Shown here: one piece after another, positions 48,266 through 64,000 of the stretch
How the letters are laid out: each line of letters starts with the position of its first letter
How positions within the stretch are numbered: position 1 is the stretch's first letter
Assembly (NCBI RefSeq): GCF_000208865.1
Contig: NC_018385.1
Span: 1,904,724-1,968,723, forward strand
Source: Neospora caninum Liverpool
Taxonomy: Eukaryota > Apicomplexa > Conoidasida > Eucoccidiorida > Sarcocystidae
Direction: 5' to 3'
Length of the DNA: 64,000 nucleotides
Program-made: the position numbers and the translations under genes
Notes under the pieces: model-generated
What the model saw: only the letters and a program-made list of their open reading frames with translations
What the model was told of the DNA's origin: nothing
Databases searched by the model: none

Positions 48266-48690
48266 GTTTGTTGTGGATGTAGGCTCGGATATGTGGCCGT
48301 GTACATCGGCGGGGGGGAGAAGGCGTTTGTGGAGAAATCCCTGAAGACAGGCAACGGCTTGAAATGCGAAGAAAGTTTCGAAGAGGAGGGCGAGAGAGGG
48401 TTCGTTTGGAGTTCGGATCGGAGGAAAGGAGGAAAAACTCGGGCAAAGGTTGTCCACGCCCCGTTTGGAGTCGCGTGGCCACGGCTTCCCCCGCAAACTC
48501 CCAGAGAAGAGGGCTCTGAAACGGTGACGAAACCCAGAACAGTTCTTCCAACGACTCTCTTTCTACCCCACACTTGTGCGAAAGAAAGTTAAAGATACCG
48601 CGTCAAAGATTCCCGCAAAGATTTTCCTCGGCGAGCCTTTCCGGCGAGCGGCGGGGGCTGCTGAGGGAAGAGCGGGAAAACGAGCTAGGC

Positions 48691-48746
48691 AGAGAACGAA
48701 AAGGCCTTCTTTCGATGCAGAGAACGAAAAGGCCTTCTTTCGATGC
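48691..48746. repeat. 28-bp direct tandem duplication
   Basis: A 28-base unit beginning AGAGAACGAAAAGGCC is present twice head to tail (48691-48718 and 48719-48746). Confidence 0.9.
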
Positions 48747-49966
48747 AGAGAACGTGAACCGCCCAGACGAAAAAAAAGAAGGTGACAAGGTCAATACATG
48801 AGACAAGAGAACGGAAGCGAAAGAGGGCAAGAGGAGACAAGAGAACGGAGACAGAAGACGGAAACAGGAGACAAAAAGACAGAGTCAAAAGTGTGATGCG
48901 CGGAACGTCCCAAAGAAGCCGGATGCAAACTCACCTTTCAACCGCCACAGAGAAGGATACACTTTACACAGAAAGAAACACTTCCTTTAGTCATCTTCCA
49001 TCTCCTTGGCCTTTGTTCCTTTGACGAGGTCCATTTCGCGAAGAGACACGGAGCTCGATGCGAAAAAACACACACACTGTTCCTGTGAGCATCTGGAACC
49101 CGCGTTCCGTGCGCGGGTCCGTAGAAGCCTCTCGCGTGTGGATCCGGGGTTCCTCAGTGTGTTTGTGCTCTTCTTCTTCGGGAAAAAAGGGAAAGGACGT
49201 TCCAGAAAGTTCTTCACTCGCGAAAAAACGCTCACGAAAGTCTTGAATGATGCCGAAAGGCTACAGCGATTCGCGCGAGGCCGGAAAGGCTGCCGGGGCG
49301 TGTCTCCGCCGTGGCCACGCTTCGAGGCCACCACAGTACGAAGCACACATGAAGATTATTCCGTTTCTGTGGGGCTACTTTCGGCGTTGGAACGTCTTAA
49401 ACTCGGGCCGACTTCCAAAAGGTGCTCCACAGCGTCGTGAAGCGGCAGATTTTCGGAGTCTGCACAGGAAGTCTCTCTGCGCGGTCCTGCTAGCTCAGCG
49501 CGCAGAGCCCACAAATAGAGTCTGAGCCGCTCCGGGCTCCAAGCGCTTCGACACACGGTTGATGCTTACAAAGATCAAGGCACGCAGTTATTGAAACCGA
49601 TGCGACTTGACAGCTGTGAAGCATCCTTTAACTTCTGAAAAGATGCACGGGCGTTTTGCCGAGGTGTAAAACGCTCTGCCCCAACTTCGGGAACTTTTGC
49701 CCCGACACAGCAGAACAGCACGCCGTGTAGGTCTATACCGAGTGCTGGTCGTGAACCACGCCTGCCGCTCTTCTTGCCCTATCACCTTTCATCATCGCGA
49801 GAGTTCGGGATCCTGCATTTTTCACTTGGTTCTTGTCGCCGACACGGGGGGGACTCTCGTTGTCAGTGGCAAAAGCTGGCAGTCCACCGTCGTTCGCCTA
49901 CTCGCTGATCGTGGCCAGTCTCTGGTCTGTTCTGACAGACGGTAAGTCCACGCATTCCCGTACCTC

Positions 49967-50032
49967 ATATGTAGTCAGCGGACGGGCTATTATTTGGGTA
50001 AATAGTGTAATCTTCTTGATTAATATAGGCAG
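49967..50032 (-). other. Mitochondrial-type DNA fragment (NUMT), inverted
   Basis: The reverse complement of this AT-rich segment matches the left end of the intronic NUMT at 40523-40576 at most positions (shared cores CAAGAAGAT, TACCCAA and CTGACTACAT). Two diverged copies of one sequence, one of them adjoining a cytochrome b-like piece, suggest a mitochondrial or REP-like origin. This copy carries no coding match of its own. Confidence 0.55.
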
Positions 50033-50713
50033 TGCTATTCCACAAAACCCTGAGATCGCACCGTGCGTGTCGAGTGCCTAGCAAAAAAGGCCCGGTAAGA
50101 AGGTTCGAGTCTAGCCAGATAGAGGGGGGACACCCCCCGTTGCTCGAGCTTTTCTCCGTGTCTCCGTGGTCGGACCTCCGCGCGGTTCTTTGTAGACACG
50201 TGCAGCAGGCCGTCTCCTTTTCTAAACGGGAAAGGAAAAAGCAGTCTGAAGCACGTGTCTTGCGGCCAAGCTTCATTTGAACGAGGTCGAATGGTGCGCC
50301 TGTCTCAATCTTGACAAACGGCCCGGCGATGGCACGCAAAGTTCCTTCTTTTCACTCTGGAGCACAGCGTCATACCAGGACGTCTCGTTTCAGCGCAAAC
50401 TGACTAGCGACTGTTCCCTCCTGGTAGTTTGCAACGGATTTTTTTCGCGCAAGCCTCGATCACACTTGAAGTGGTTCTACCGTCGCTCACTTGCATGTTT
50501 TGATCGGCTTCTTGGTCTCCTTTGCTTGTCTGCTTCTTTCGCCTTCCGCACGGTCAGGCGGTTGTGCTCAGCCAGCAGTTGCTTGGTAGCCGATCATTCT
50601 GACACGTCTTTCGAGCCTACCCGTCTCCGCCTCCATCTCTTATTCACCGTTGTCCTTTCTGGTGTTTTGTTCTTCCTCGTCGACAGGAGAGGGAAGGAGA
50701 GGGCCCAGCCTGC

Positions 50714-53700
50714 TTGCCTCTCTGTTCTCTCTTGTGGGCAAAAATGGTTTCCGTTTTGTCGGCGTGTATCTCTGTGCATTCGTCACGCTTTACCTGTCGG
50801 TGCATTCTCCGATGCATCGCGTCGCGACCGCATGCCTTTCCCTCACATTTTCAACAGGAAAGGCTGAATTCGCGGGCCTGCCTCGTAGGTGTCTTCTCGT
50901 CTACTCGCTATCCTCTCCCATTGCCTCCTCCCTGTCGTGAATCGGACCTTCAGCGTCTCACCCAGGCTTCCTTGCTTGCACACAGAGGGCGGGAGGTTTC
51001 AGCTTCTTTTCGTCTTCCCACTGGGTGCTCTGCCGGTGTTTTCCCTTCGACCTCGCGTCTCTGTGCCCGTCTTGTCTCCTACTCGTCTTTTGGTTCATCT
51101 CCGCCGCGGGCCTCCGTTTTACAGTCGTCCAATTCTCTCGCATGGCTTCGACATCCGAGTCAGGCAGAGAGGTCACCCGGTACGAGCCAAGAGGGCAAGG
51201 CATTGAACGAAAAGCGTCACAGGAGAAAGCAAAATGCCCATACTTACTGGCAAGAGGATTTTTCGTTATCTCCGTGGACCCTTGCTGTCGCTGCGCTTCT
51301 TTTGTCTTCTTTCTTCTCGTCTCGCCGGCCATCCTCATCTTCATCCTCTCCTGCCTTTCCCACCGCCCCTCGTAGGCTCAGCAATAAGGCTTTCGTCTGG
51401 TCGTGCCGTTATCGGTCTGAGGGCGTCCTGTGCAAGGGTATCTCTCCTTCTCCTCCGTCCGTTATCGCGTCTTCTGACCCAACTTCCTGTCCGTCTCCCG
51501 CTTCGCCTCCCTCTACCTCTCCTTCCCCTGTTGCTCTCTCAGCATCCTCCCCATCTGCATCTTCTCCACCATCCCACTCTTCCGCTTCTTCGTTTCCTTT
51601 GGCAGGCGAGATGCGAGAGGACCTGCCTTTCTACACTGTGTCAGATTTGAAAGAGCACGGGACAGTGGGAGAGGGGAAGCGGCTGTGGGTCGCGTATCGA
51701 AGGGGAATCTACGACGTGACGGATTTCCTGGACAAACATCCTGGTGGACGAGACCGTCTGCTGTTGGCTGTGGGCAGGGAGTTGGATCCGTTTTGGCGCG
51801 TTTATGGCCAGCATAACTTGGATTCTGTTCACGAGCTTCTAGAGTCGATGAGGATTGGAAACCTTGTAAAACTGGAAGAAGCAAGTGACTCTGCCCTCGA
51901 AGACGCTTATGGGAACGAGCCGCTTCGTCATCCGGCCTTGATTGTACGAAGTGAGAAGCCCTTCAATGCTGAGACGCCTCTTACCCTCTTGGCGGACGAC
52001 TTTTTCACACCGAATGACCTTTTCTTTGTCCGAAACCACCTGCCAGTGCCCCAGGTAACAAAGACGAACTAGTTCTTGCGGAGCGACCTGGAATGCAGCC
52101 AATCCCAATATGCACTTCCCCGTTCTAAACCACCTGGTATCTCATGCAGAGAAAAGATAATCCTCTTCTGGCTGGTTTCTCTCGTTTTCGTTGTCTGTGG
52201 TGACGTTACCCGGAGAAAGGGTACCGGAAGCCGACAAAAAATTGATTGTAATGAAAGCATTCATTATATTCTCTTCTGTGTGTTTCTTTGCACCCGCGTC
52301 GAGACTGTGGTGTGGCCGGGTGGATGCTGCGCTTGGATACGATTCCTTGATCTCGCTCCCCTTAGGCAAATAAACACGTTTTGGAAACCGTAATCATATG
52401 GAGCGTTCTATGCATGGCAATATGAGTTCCGCAGTTATTCTCCTGCGTAGCCGCGTGCGTTATTTTTGTGGAGCAATATGCACCAAATATGCCTCGACCA
52501 TTTGCTCAGCGTTTCTCTCGTCGTGAAGTGTCTGTTATTGCGTGCGCGACCTGTGACCTACCGAGTACATCCGGACAAGCCGTGCAACTCTAGTGTTACA
52601 ACGATGCGGATGCAACCTGGATAAACAAGGGCGTCACATTCATGGCTACCGTTTGGGCGCTGGGATTCTTTTGCGGCTTCTAACAGGTGGATATATGCAT
52701 ATCGAATATTAAACGTATATACAAATGTTCATACGAATGTATACATTTTTGCACATCCACAAGTAAAATGTGAGCATCTGGCGGAGAAACTGAATGCACA
52801 TTCATTTTCCGGCGTTCACTTTTTGCCGGGGTCTGTGCAGGTTGATAAGGAGAAATACGAGGTCGAGATAGAGGTCGAGCTCCCGGGTGGCGAAAAGAAG
52901 CGTCTTGCCTCCCTCTCCCTGTCTGACCTGCAAACGAAATTCTATCCCCATCACCTCCCTTGTGCACTCCAGTGTGCCGGGAATCGAAGGGACGATTTCA
53001 ACAAAAAAGGCGGAAGACGAGTCAAAGGTGAAGGCTCAAGCAAGCTACCTCCTTCTCATGTTCCTTCTGTTTTGTCAAAATTAACCTAGATGGATCTTCC
53101 CTGATATGGTGCTCGTGAATCTGTATCCGAACAAATGCATCATGCAGATATCCAAGCGCAAAGGCGAAAGTGTGTGTGTGTGTGTGTGTGCGTATATCGT
53201 AAGACATTCATATCTGTGCTTGCCTGTTCATCCTCTTGCAGCGTCTCTTCATTACTCCTGGTCCGGCCTGTTTGCTCTTTCTGCCTTTCCTAGTGTCCCG
53301 TGGTCTTCACTGCTGCGCCTTCTCTTTTCGTTTCGGCATGTCGTTTTTTCAGTGGAAGTCGCGCTCTTTGTTTTTCTTCTCGTTTCCCTTCGTCGTTTTT
53401 TTTCAGGTCTTGAATGGCGCGGCGGTGCGATCGGCAATGCCATCTGGACAGGTGTGGTTGAATTGCTTCTCGTTGGTGTGCGTGTTTATGCTGTCTTCCC
53501 CTAATATCGCTTCTGTATAGAGGGGTGGAAATACAGGCCTCGAGTGTGGAACGACGCGGAAACTGGGAACCCGCGCATCTCCCTGGGCCTTTCGACAACA
53601 CGGAGCAGGGGAAGCATTAAAAGAATCGGGTCTGCTTGTCTTGTGCGTTGCCAGGGTGCCTCCTAGCAGATGTGCTGAGGCACTGTAGTATTGGTGAGGA

Positions 53701-56700
53701 GGATGCGAGAAGGCTGGGCATTCGGCATGTCCATTTCGAAGGCCAGTGAGTAAACGAACGTAGGTAATACTGACCAGAAGTGTGAAGCCGACATGAACAG
53801 AAACCGCGTATACCCTCCAGTGAAACGGTAGCGAGAAGTCATTTCAGAAAAGGAACGCGTTGCCTTGCTTCTGTTGACAATCTTCCCCTTATGCCTTTCA
53901 TCCGTTTCTCGTCTCCGCTTGCGTGCACATTTCTTCTGTATGCGCTGCCTCTCTCTTCTTGCTCGAGCATGGTTGGTTTTCTGATCGTCCCTCTCACACG
54001 CTTTAGGCTGCGTTTTGTTTTTTGGTCCCCTGCGTCAGCGACTGCGATCCTCTGACACACACTCACTATGCGGCTTCGATTCCGATTCACCGAGCTCTTC
54101 TCGGACAAACACTCGGCAGGTGGGGAGGGGAAAACGAAGAAGACCCTTTTCAGTCGACAACAAGTTTTGGCAGTCGAGACGTCCTTCTCGTCTACGAAAT
54201 GAATGGCCGAGACCTCCCACCTGACCATGGAGCTCCAGTCCGTGTGCTGGTGCCGGGAACTGTGGGCGCGAGATCGGTGAAATGGCTAAAGAAAATTACT
54301 CTCAGTCCAAGAGAGTGTGGATCACACTGGCAACAACAGGATTACAAGTACGGAACACGAGTCTGAGAAAACGAAAGCAGACTAAAATGGAAGAAGAGGA
54401 GGAAACGAGTTCCCCACCATCTTTGTACATAGAATGCGAACCAAAAAGTTGTCTGAGGCGGCAGGCACGAGTTCCTCCAGAGGGGACTGCACAGGTTGAG
54501 CGGATACACACTCACTTAAGAGAAGCTTGTAAGCACCGAAAACAGATTCTGTCGGTTGAGCGTGAGGGGACAGAATCAAATACGTACGGGTGCATCACGA
54601 GAAACGCAGACCAAATCAGACCTCCGAATCAACACGCACCTTCCCAGCCCAAAGTGCTCGTGGGAGCGGGAACCTGTGAGGGCGAGGCAAAATGCCATAG
54701 GCTGGTAGCAGTGCACAGGCTGAGAGAAAATGCCCTCGCGACTATTTTTCGTCAGAGGTATGGGGACTAGGAGTAAGACAAGCGAACCTTGAAAATAAAT
54801 TGAGGCGGGAAACGAAGAAAAATGAAGCATCAGTGGGTGAGCTTCTGGGAGGCACCGTGGAGTTGCAAAACAGATTGTGAATTAAGGACAAGGCATCCGA
54901 AAGTGGTTGTTGAAGTAGCTGCAAAACTGCGTTATGCCAGAACCGCAAGTTTAGGAGACAGGAGCAGAATGTGTTGGACTTTGCAGCATTTGGAAGGCAA
55001 TCATGGGAAAGGGCGAGTGTCTTTTGTCTGCCCGCGCTCCTGCAAAGCGGAAGCAGTCTCTTGAAAGAGACTACGGGAATAGTACCGTTAAGACTGGGGT
55101 TGCCCTCGACATCGAAACAGCGAACGAGAAATGCAGCAGGATAGAGAGGATATGTGGGGGAGGAACAGAGCGAACGAGAGACCCTATGTCGACGGGCAAT
55201 CACGACGATGCAATAGAAAGCTGCACAAGGCTCTGGCTTTACTGTTGCGCGTGGACAACGCAGACACTGCTTAACACATGACTTCACCAAACACCAGGCA
55301 CACTTCAAAAAACATCGACGAAGCAGTCGCGGCAATTAGGTAGTAGACGGCTGCATGGCACCATGGGAATAACGTTAAAAATGAGCCGTAGCTCATGTAT
55401 AGGTCTAACGTCCATCGCGATGCAAGAGCGAAGCGAGGCCAGTGCGAAGGACTGGGACACTCGTGGGGAAATTCTTTTCTTTCGTCTGCTTTATTTGCTA
55501 AAACGTCGTACAGAATTATGTCTCCGACGGACGAGCCTTCAAGCACGGATGAGTGGCGCTCCAAGCCTTCTATTGTGGACCTTCCCGTCCAGTCGGCAAT
55601 TTGTCTCCCAACTCCAGAATCCGTCCTCCCCCCTGGCACAGAAGAGGTAGACCTAAAGTAAGTGTCCCCTCCGTTGTCTTACATTGTTAACGAGAGACCA
55701 GGAAATCAAGCTTTTCAACTGTTTTGCGGCCTTATAAAGTCGTGTCTCATGGGTGCCTCTCGATATGCCTCTCCACAGGCACGCATACAGAAACGAAACC
55801 AGACGTTCGAATGCATCGGGTGGTCATTTCCAAAGTCACATTACATTTATGTACATATACCATACTCGTATATATACATACATATATAATGAGATAGCCT
55901 AGACGTGTGTGCATGGGCGCGCTGCATGTAAACATTTCTGCAGATGTATGAATGACTACCCTCCTGCGTGTACATGTACATCTGTATCTGCCACTGAGCT
56001 CCCATCAGGGTACCGCCGTGTATGCGCATTTGGCCTGCTTTATATTCGTCCGTCCAGTTTATTTTTCTCAACCGGTCTATTTACCTGTTGGTCAATCTAT
56101 GGTGGTGCGTTCCAAAACGTGCGGGCTACCGATTCTGTCGCTGCATGCGTTGTGCGTAAGTCTACATCGTCCAGAATTCTACAATATATATATATATATA
56201 TATATATGAGGCGGAGGGGAGAAGATCGCAACTCTGACCAACACGAGGGAGCGGAGCTTTCAAAGCGGAGAGTCGCCTACCAAAGTCATCATCACGGGAG
56301 GTCGATGAAAACAGCACTTTCTTTCGGTTTTGCATGCCGCCTGCTCGAGACAAGACGACAGTGCAAATGATTTCAGATTTCCTTATCGTTTTGGATGCAT
56401 TTCCTCAGGGGGTATGCGTGGTGTGGAGGAGGAAGGCGTGTTGTGCGCGTAGATGTGTCTCTAGACGGCGGGGAGACCTGGACGGAAGCAGACCTTCAGC
56501 GCCGGCCAACGAGGCAGGAGAACAACGGAGATGCAGGGACAAAGATGGAGAGCGCGTCAAATGAAACCCACGAAGATAAGACTTGGTCGTGGTAAGAGGA
56601 ACGGGGAGCGATCCACTTCCCCGGAAACAACGACATCCCTCATTTTTTGACGTATGAATCGATCGTGATAGACTGAAGTTCTAACATAGAAAACGACACA

Positions 56701-57706
56701 GTGACACACATTATAAGGCGACGCAGAAAAAAAGTAGGAGAGTCACACGAAACAGGAAAGGAGTAGTGGCCAGGCTCGGGAGGAGCATCGGCTGCGCGAA
56801 CTGCTAAAAGCCAGGAAATACTGAACCAGTGGCAGCTCCACACATGATGTTTGCCGAGGCAACGCAACGGTGGAGCAGACGTGTGTATTCTCGCAGTCGT
56901 CTATATCTATCAGTCGGTGGCAGAATCTATGTGTCTAAAACCCCTTTTCGCATCCTGTGTAGCGGTCGGCATCTGCCTTTGCAACTCGGTTCAGCCGAAT
57001 TCACACGTTTGTAGAATTCCAAAGATGTACAAAACCGTAGACGTAAATAAATGGATAGACCGCGACCTCACTGTCACGGGAAAAGGGGAGGATGATTGGC
57101 CTGGCGGGTAGGAAAAGAGGCGGGAGAGGTACGCATGAATATCTAGGAGCACGTCTAACAGTTTGTTTCATACAGGGTACTGCTGTATTCCTACTCATAG
57201 ATATGTTTCTTGGATATGGACATAACCTCGCATTTTGTAACGACAAACGAAACAAATTCGCCGACTGCTCTGCTTTAGCCTCTGTCTGCGTGTCGACAGT
57301 TCTCCACAATATCTTGGGCTCTTCCTTCTCTCCTCTCTTCTGGTGTATTTTCTTCCTGGCCAGGGTTCTGTGGACAGCCACACTTCCACTTCCTTCCCCT
57401 GAAGTTCTGTCTGCTATAGCATCTTCGCCCTGTTCTTCTGGACCAATGCTGGCGACAGGCCAAGGAAGCTCCTCGAGTAGCTCTGTTTCTGCGCTGGTGG
57501 ACGGACACGAGAAAAAGCAGGACAGGAATTTAATTCCTGTTCATGTGCTCTGTCGCGCGGTCGATGCACACAGTAATTCACAACCGGAGACATGCAAACC
57601 GATCTGGAATGTTCGTGGATGTCTTAACAACTCGTGGCACACCGTGACCCTTTACGTGTCTCCTCCGCCTGAGAGGACATGCGGCGCACGAGAAGAAAAC
57701 GATTAA
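50714..57706 (+). CDS. SUOX: Sulfite oxidase with N-terminal cytochrome b5 domain (880 aa, eight exons)
   Basis: Exons: 50714-52054, 52841-53027, 53407-53451, 53655-53745, 54039-54347, 55514-55657, 56409-56591, 57364-57706; all GT-AG, all phases agree. The enzyme oxidises sulfite to sulfate and passes electrons to cytochrome c, in animals in the mitochondrial intermembrane space. The long N-terminus is Arg/Ser-rich (possible transit peptide), with a hydrophobic segment ([17 protein letters not shown]) before the b5 domain, as in the animal enzyme. Haem ligands are His342 in HPGG and His367 in YGQHN. The molybdopterin domain follows: [17 protein letters not shown] with the molybdenum-ligand Cys492, [44 protein letters not shown]. 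The dimerisation domain has [20 protein letters not shown] and ends with [14 protein letters not shown] and LYVSPP. The protein is longer than human SUOX (545 aa), mostly at the N-terminus, where the start is least certain; a further intron near 51240-51375 is possible. Confidence 0.94.
53170..53190. repeat. (GT)n microsatellite in a sulfite oxidase intron
   Basis: About ten TG units in the intron 53028-53406. Confidence 0.9.
56183..56208. repeat. (AT)n microsatellite in a sulfite oxidase intron
   Basis: About 26 bases of pure AT repeat in the intron 55658-56408. A looser TATACATA run lies at about 55855-55890 in the same intron. Confidence 0.9.
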
Positions 57707-58982
57707 CTGACAGCTGCGAACGAAACGGTGACTGACTTTATGTAGCAGAGTTTTTTAATCGACTTCGCAACTGAGGCCTGCCTGTGCCCAGACCCTTTCA
57801 TGTCATGCACGTGCAAACCCCAACCGGGCTGTTTCAGGCGTATGAGACCATGTGCGTGATCATTTTTGTGTAGCTGTCCTCATATGTGCGATGCTGTGTA
57901 GCCAGACAAGTGCACACCATGGCAAGCCTGGGAAACTGGGCGTCGCTATGTGGCCACGGTTCCTATCCAGAAGTAGATGGTCCGTCGCCTAGTTCCCCTG
58001 TCCGCTTAATAATAAAATATGTGAAGTTTCTCATTGCCCGAATCAACGCTGCTGAGCGAGGGGGCAGTCGCACCGCCACATCTACAGTGGAAACCAAGAA
58101 AAAGGCATGTGCAAATACCTAAATTGAGGAAGTGTATATGAATAGACGCAATGGATAGAGAATGGTAGATCGCCTAATCGAGGTGAGGCTGCGTTTATTC
58201 GACAGATGCTGTGCATGTTACTACTCAGGGGAAAAGACTAGATCCAGAGAAACAAGAAAGTGTGCGTCCAGGGAAAGCCGCGCGCGCGTTTCCCAGCGGT
58301 CGGAATTGATGTGTTTTCTTCCTTTCGTCCACGTTGGTCACAGCGACTACCGCGTTTCTCATGCATCACGCAGGCTGCCTTCAAAAGCAGAAGAAAACAG
58401 ATGACGGAAACAGGCCTCAGCAACATCCGCGCCTTAGTACACAAAAACCTAGAACGCAAAAACGCTTCTTGGGTCCGGCGCGCTACAACTATACGTCGAG
58501 CTCGCGCGTATGCGAAAACAACACCACACGAAAACGCGTGTACACCGCAGCCACAGGGAAACGCGTTCCAAGTCTTGTCTTCGAAGGGACGAGTCTCTGA
58601 CAACGGCGTATAAACACAACCATATGTGCAAGCGTATACGTGAACTTGTTCATCACACTATGCAGGTGTACATCCCGCGGCTTGGATTGAGTCACGCAAC
58701 CGCCGCACGCAGACGTCACGAAGGAAAAGGTGAACAAGACACAAACACCACGAAACCAGGTGGGGGAGAAGGGAGACAGAAAAGGCGAATCAAGCAGTGG
58801 GGGAAACGTCTGAGTTTTCTTCCCCCGTGCTCCTCGCGGCGCCACTGCCACAAGCGGAGGCAGATTACCGTCAGCATGCATCCGCAACCCTGTACATTTA
58901 TCTTTCAACAGCGACAGGTACACCGTGCAACCACGAAAATCACGACAGGCCCCAATCGCTGTGCACTTTTGGTGAGGCCGCT
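57707..58982. other. Intergenic region between convergent genes
   Basis: It lies between the stop codons of sulfite oxidase (+) and the HECT ligase (-), so it contains both 3' UTRs. I see no coding, RNA or repeat feature in it. Confidence 0.6.

Positions 58983-64000
<5,018 letters not shown>

Larger units (their letters stand above)
48037..50713. other. Divergent intergenic region between TTC4 and sulfite oxidase
   Basis: About 2.7 kb separates the two start codons and probably contains both promoters and 5' UTRs. It holds a (TA)n run, a 28-bp tandem duplication and an inverted mitochondrial-like fragment, each listed separately. No coding frame with a recognisable family is present. The part nearest 50714 is CT-rich and could include an upstream non-coding exon of sulfite oxidase. 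Confidence 0.5.

Noticed and set aside
50095..50120. tRNA T-arm-like string (GGTTCGAGTC)
   Set aside because: No matching acceptor stem, D-arm or anticodon arm can be folded around it.

Overview
The window is eukaryotic nuclear DNA from a coccidian apicomplexan, most likely Toxoplasma gondii or a close relative (Hammondia, Neospora). The evidence is: GT-AG introns in every gene, about 50-55% GC with CT-rich introns, polyserine and other low-complexity runs in large proteins, a plant-type calcium-dependent protein kinase (CDPK), many (TA)n/(CATA)n tracts, and small pieces of mitochondrial-type DNA in nuclear non-coding sequence. The species call is inference. No rRNA, tRNA, CRISPR array or transposase was recognised.

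Layout. (1) A 2,493-residue low-complexity protein of unknown function lies at 1382-10007 (+, three exons). (2) A gene-poor stretch follows at 10008-17169; it contains an AT-rich block and a short perfect hairpin. (3) A complete CDPK occupies 17170-26302 (-, 16 exons, 540 residues), with an altered catalytic loop. (4) A divergent intergenic region at 26303-28338 carries a long homopurine tract. (5) A predicted 3,285-residue coiled-coil protein lies at 28339-42462 (+, ten exons); its last intron holds a mitochondrial cytochrome b-like fragment. (6) A TTC4/Cns1-type co-chaperone lies at 43916-48036 (-, six exons). (7) A divergent intergenic region at 48037-50713 carries a second mitochondrial-like fragment. 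(8) Sulfite oxidase occupies 50714-57706 (+, eight exons). (9) The 3' end of a HUWE1/Tom1/UPL1-type HECT ubiquitin ligase lies at 58983-64000 (-); its 5' end is outside the window.

Exon joins were worked out by hand from splice signals, reading phase and remembered family sequence. For the CDPK, TTC4, sulfite oxidase and HECT genes every junction keeps frame and gives continuous family-like sequence, so these models are strong. The two large low-complexity proteins are less certain, especially at their 5' ends and small exons. The genes are not an operon and do not form an evident pathway. Themes represented are calcium signalling (CDPK), chaperone function (TTC4), ubiquitination (HECT) and sulfur/molybdenum metabolism (sulfite oxidase).
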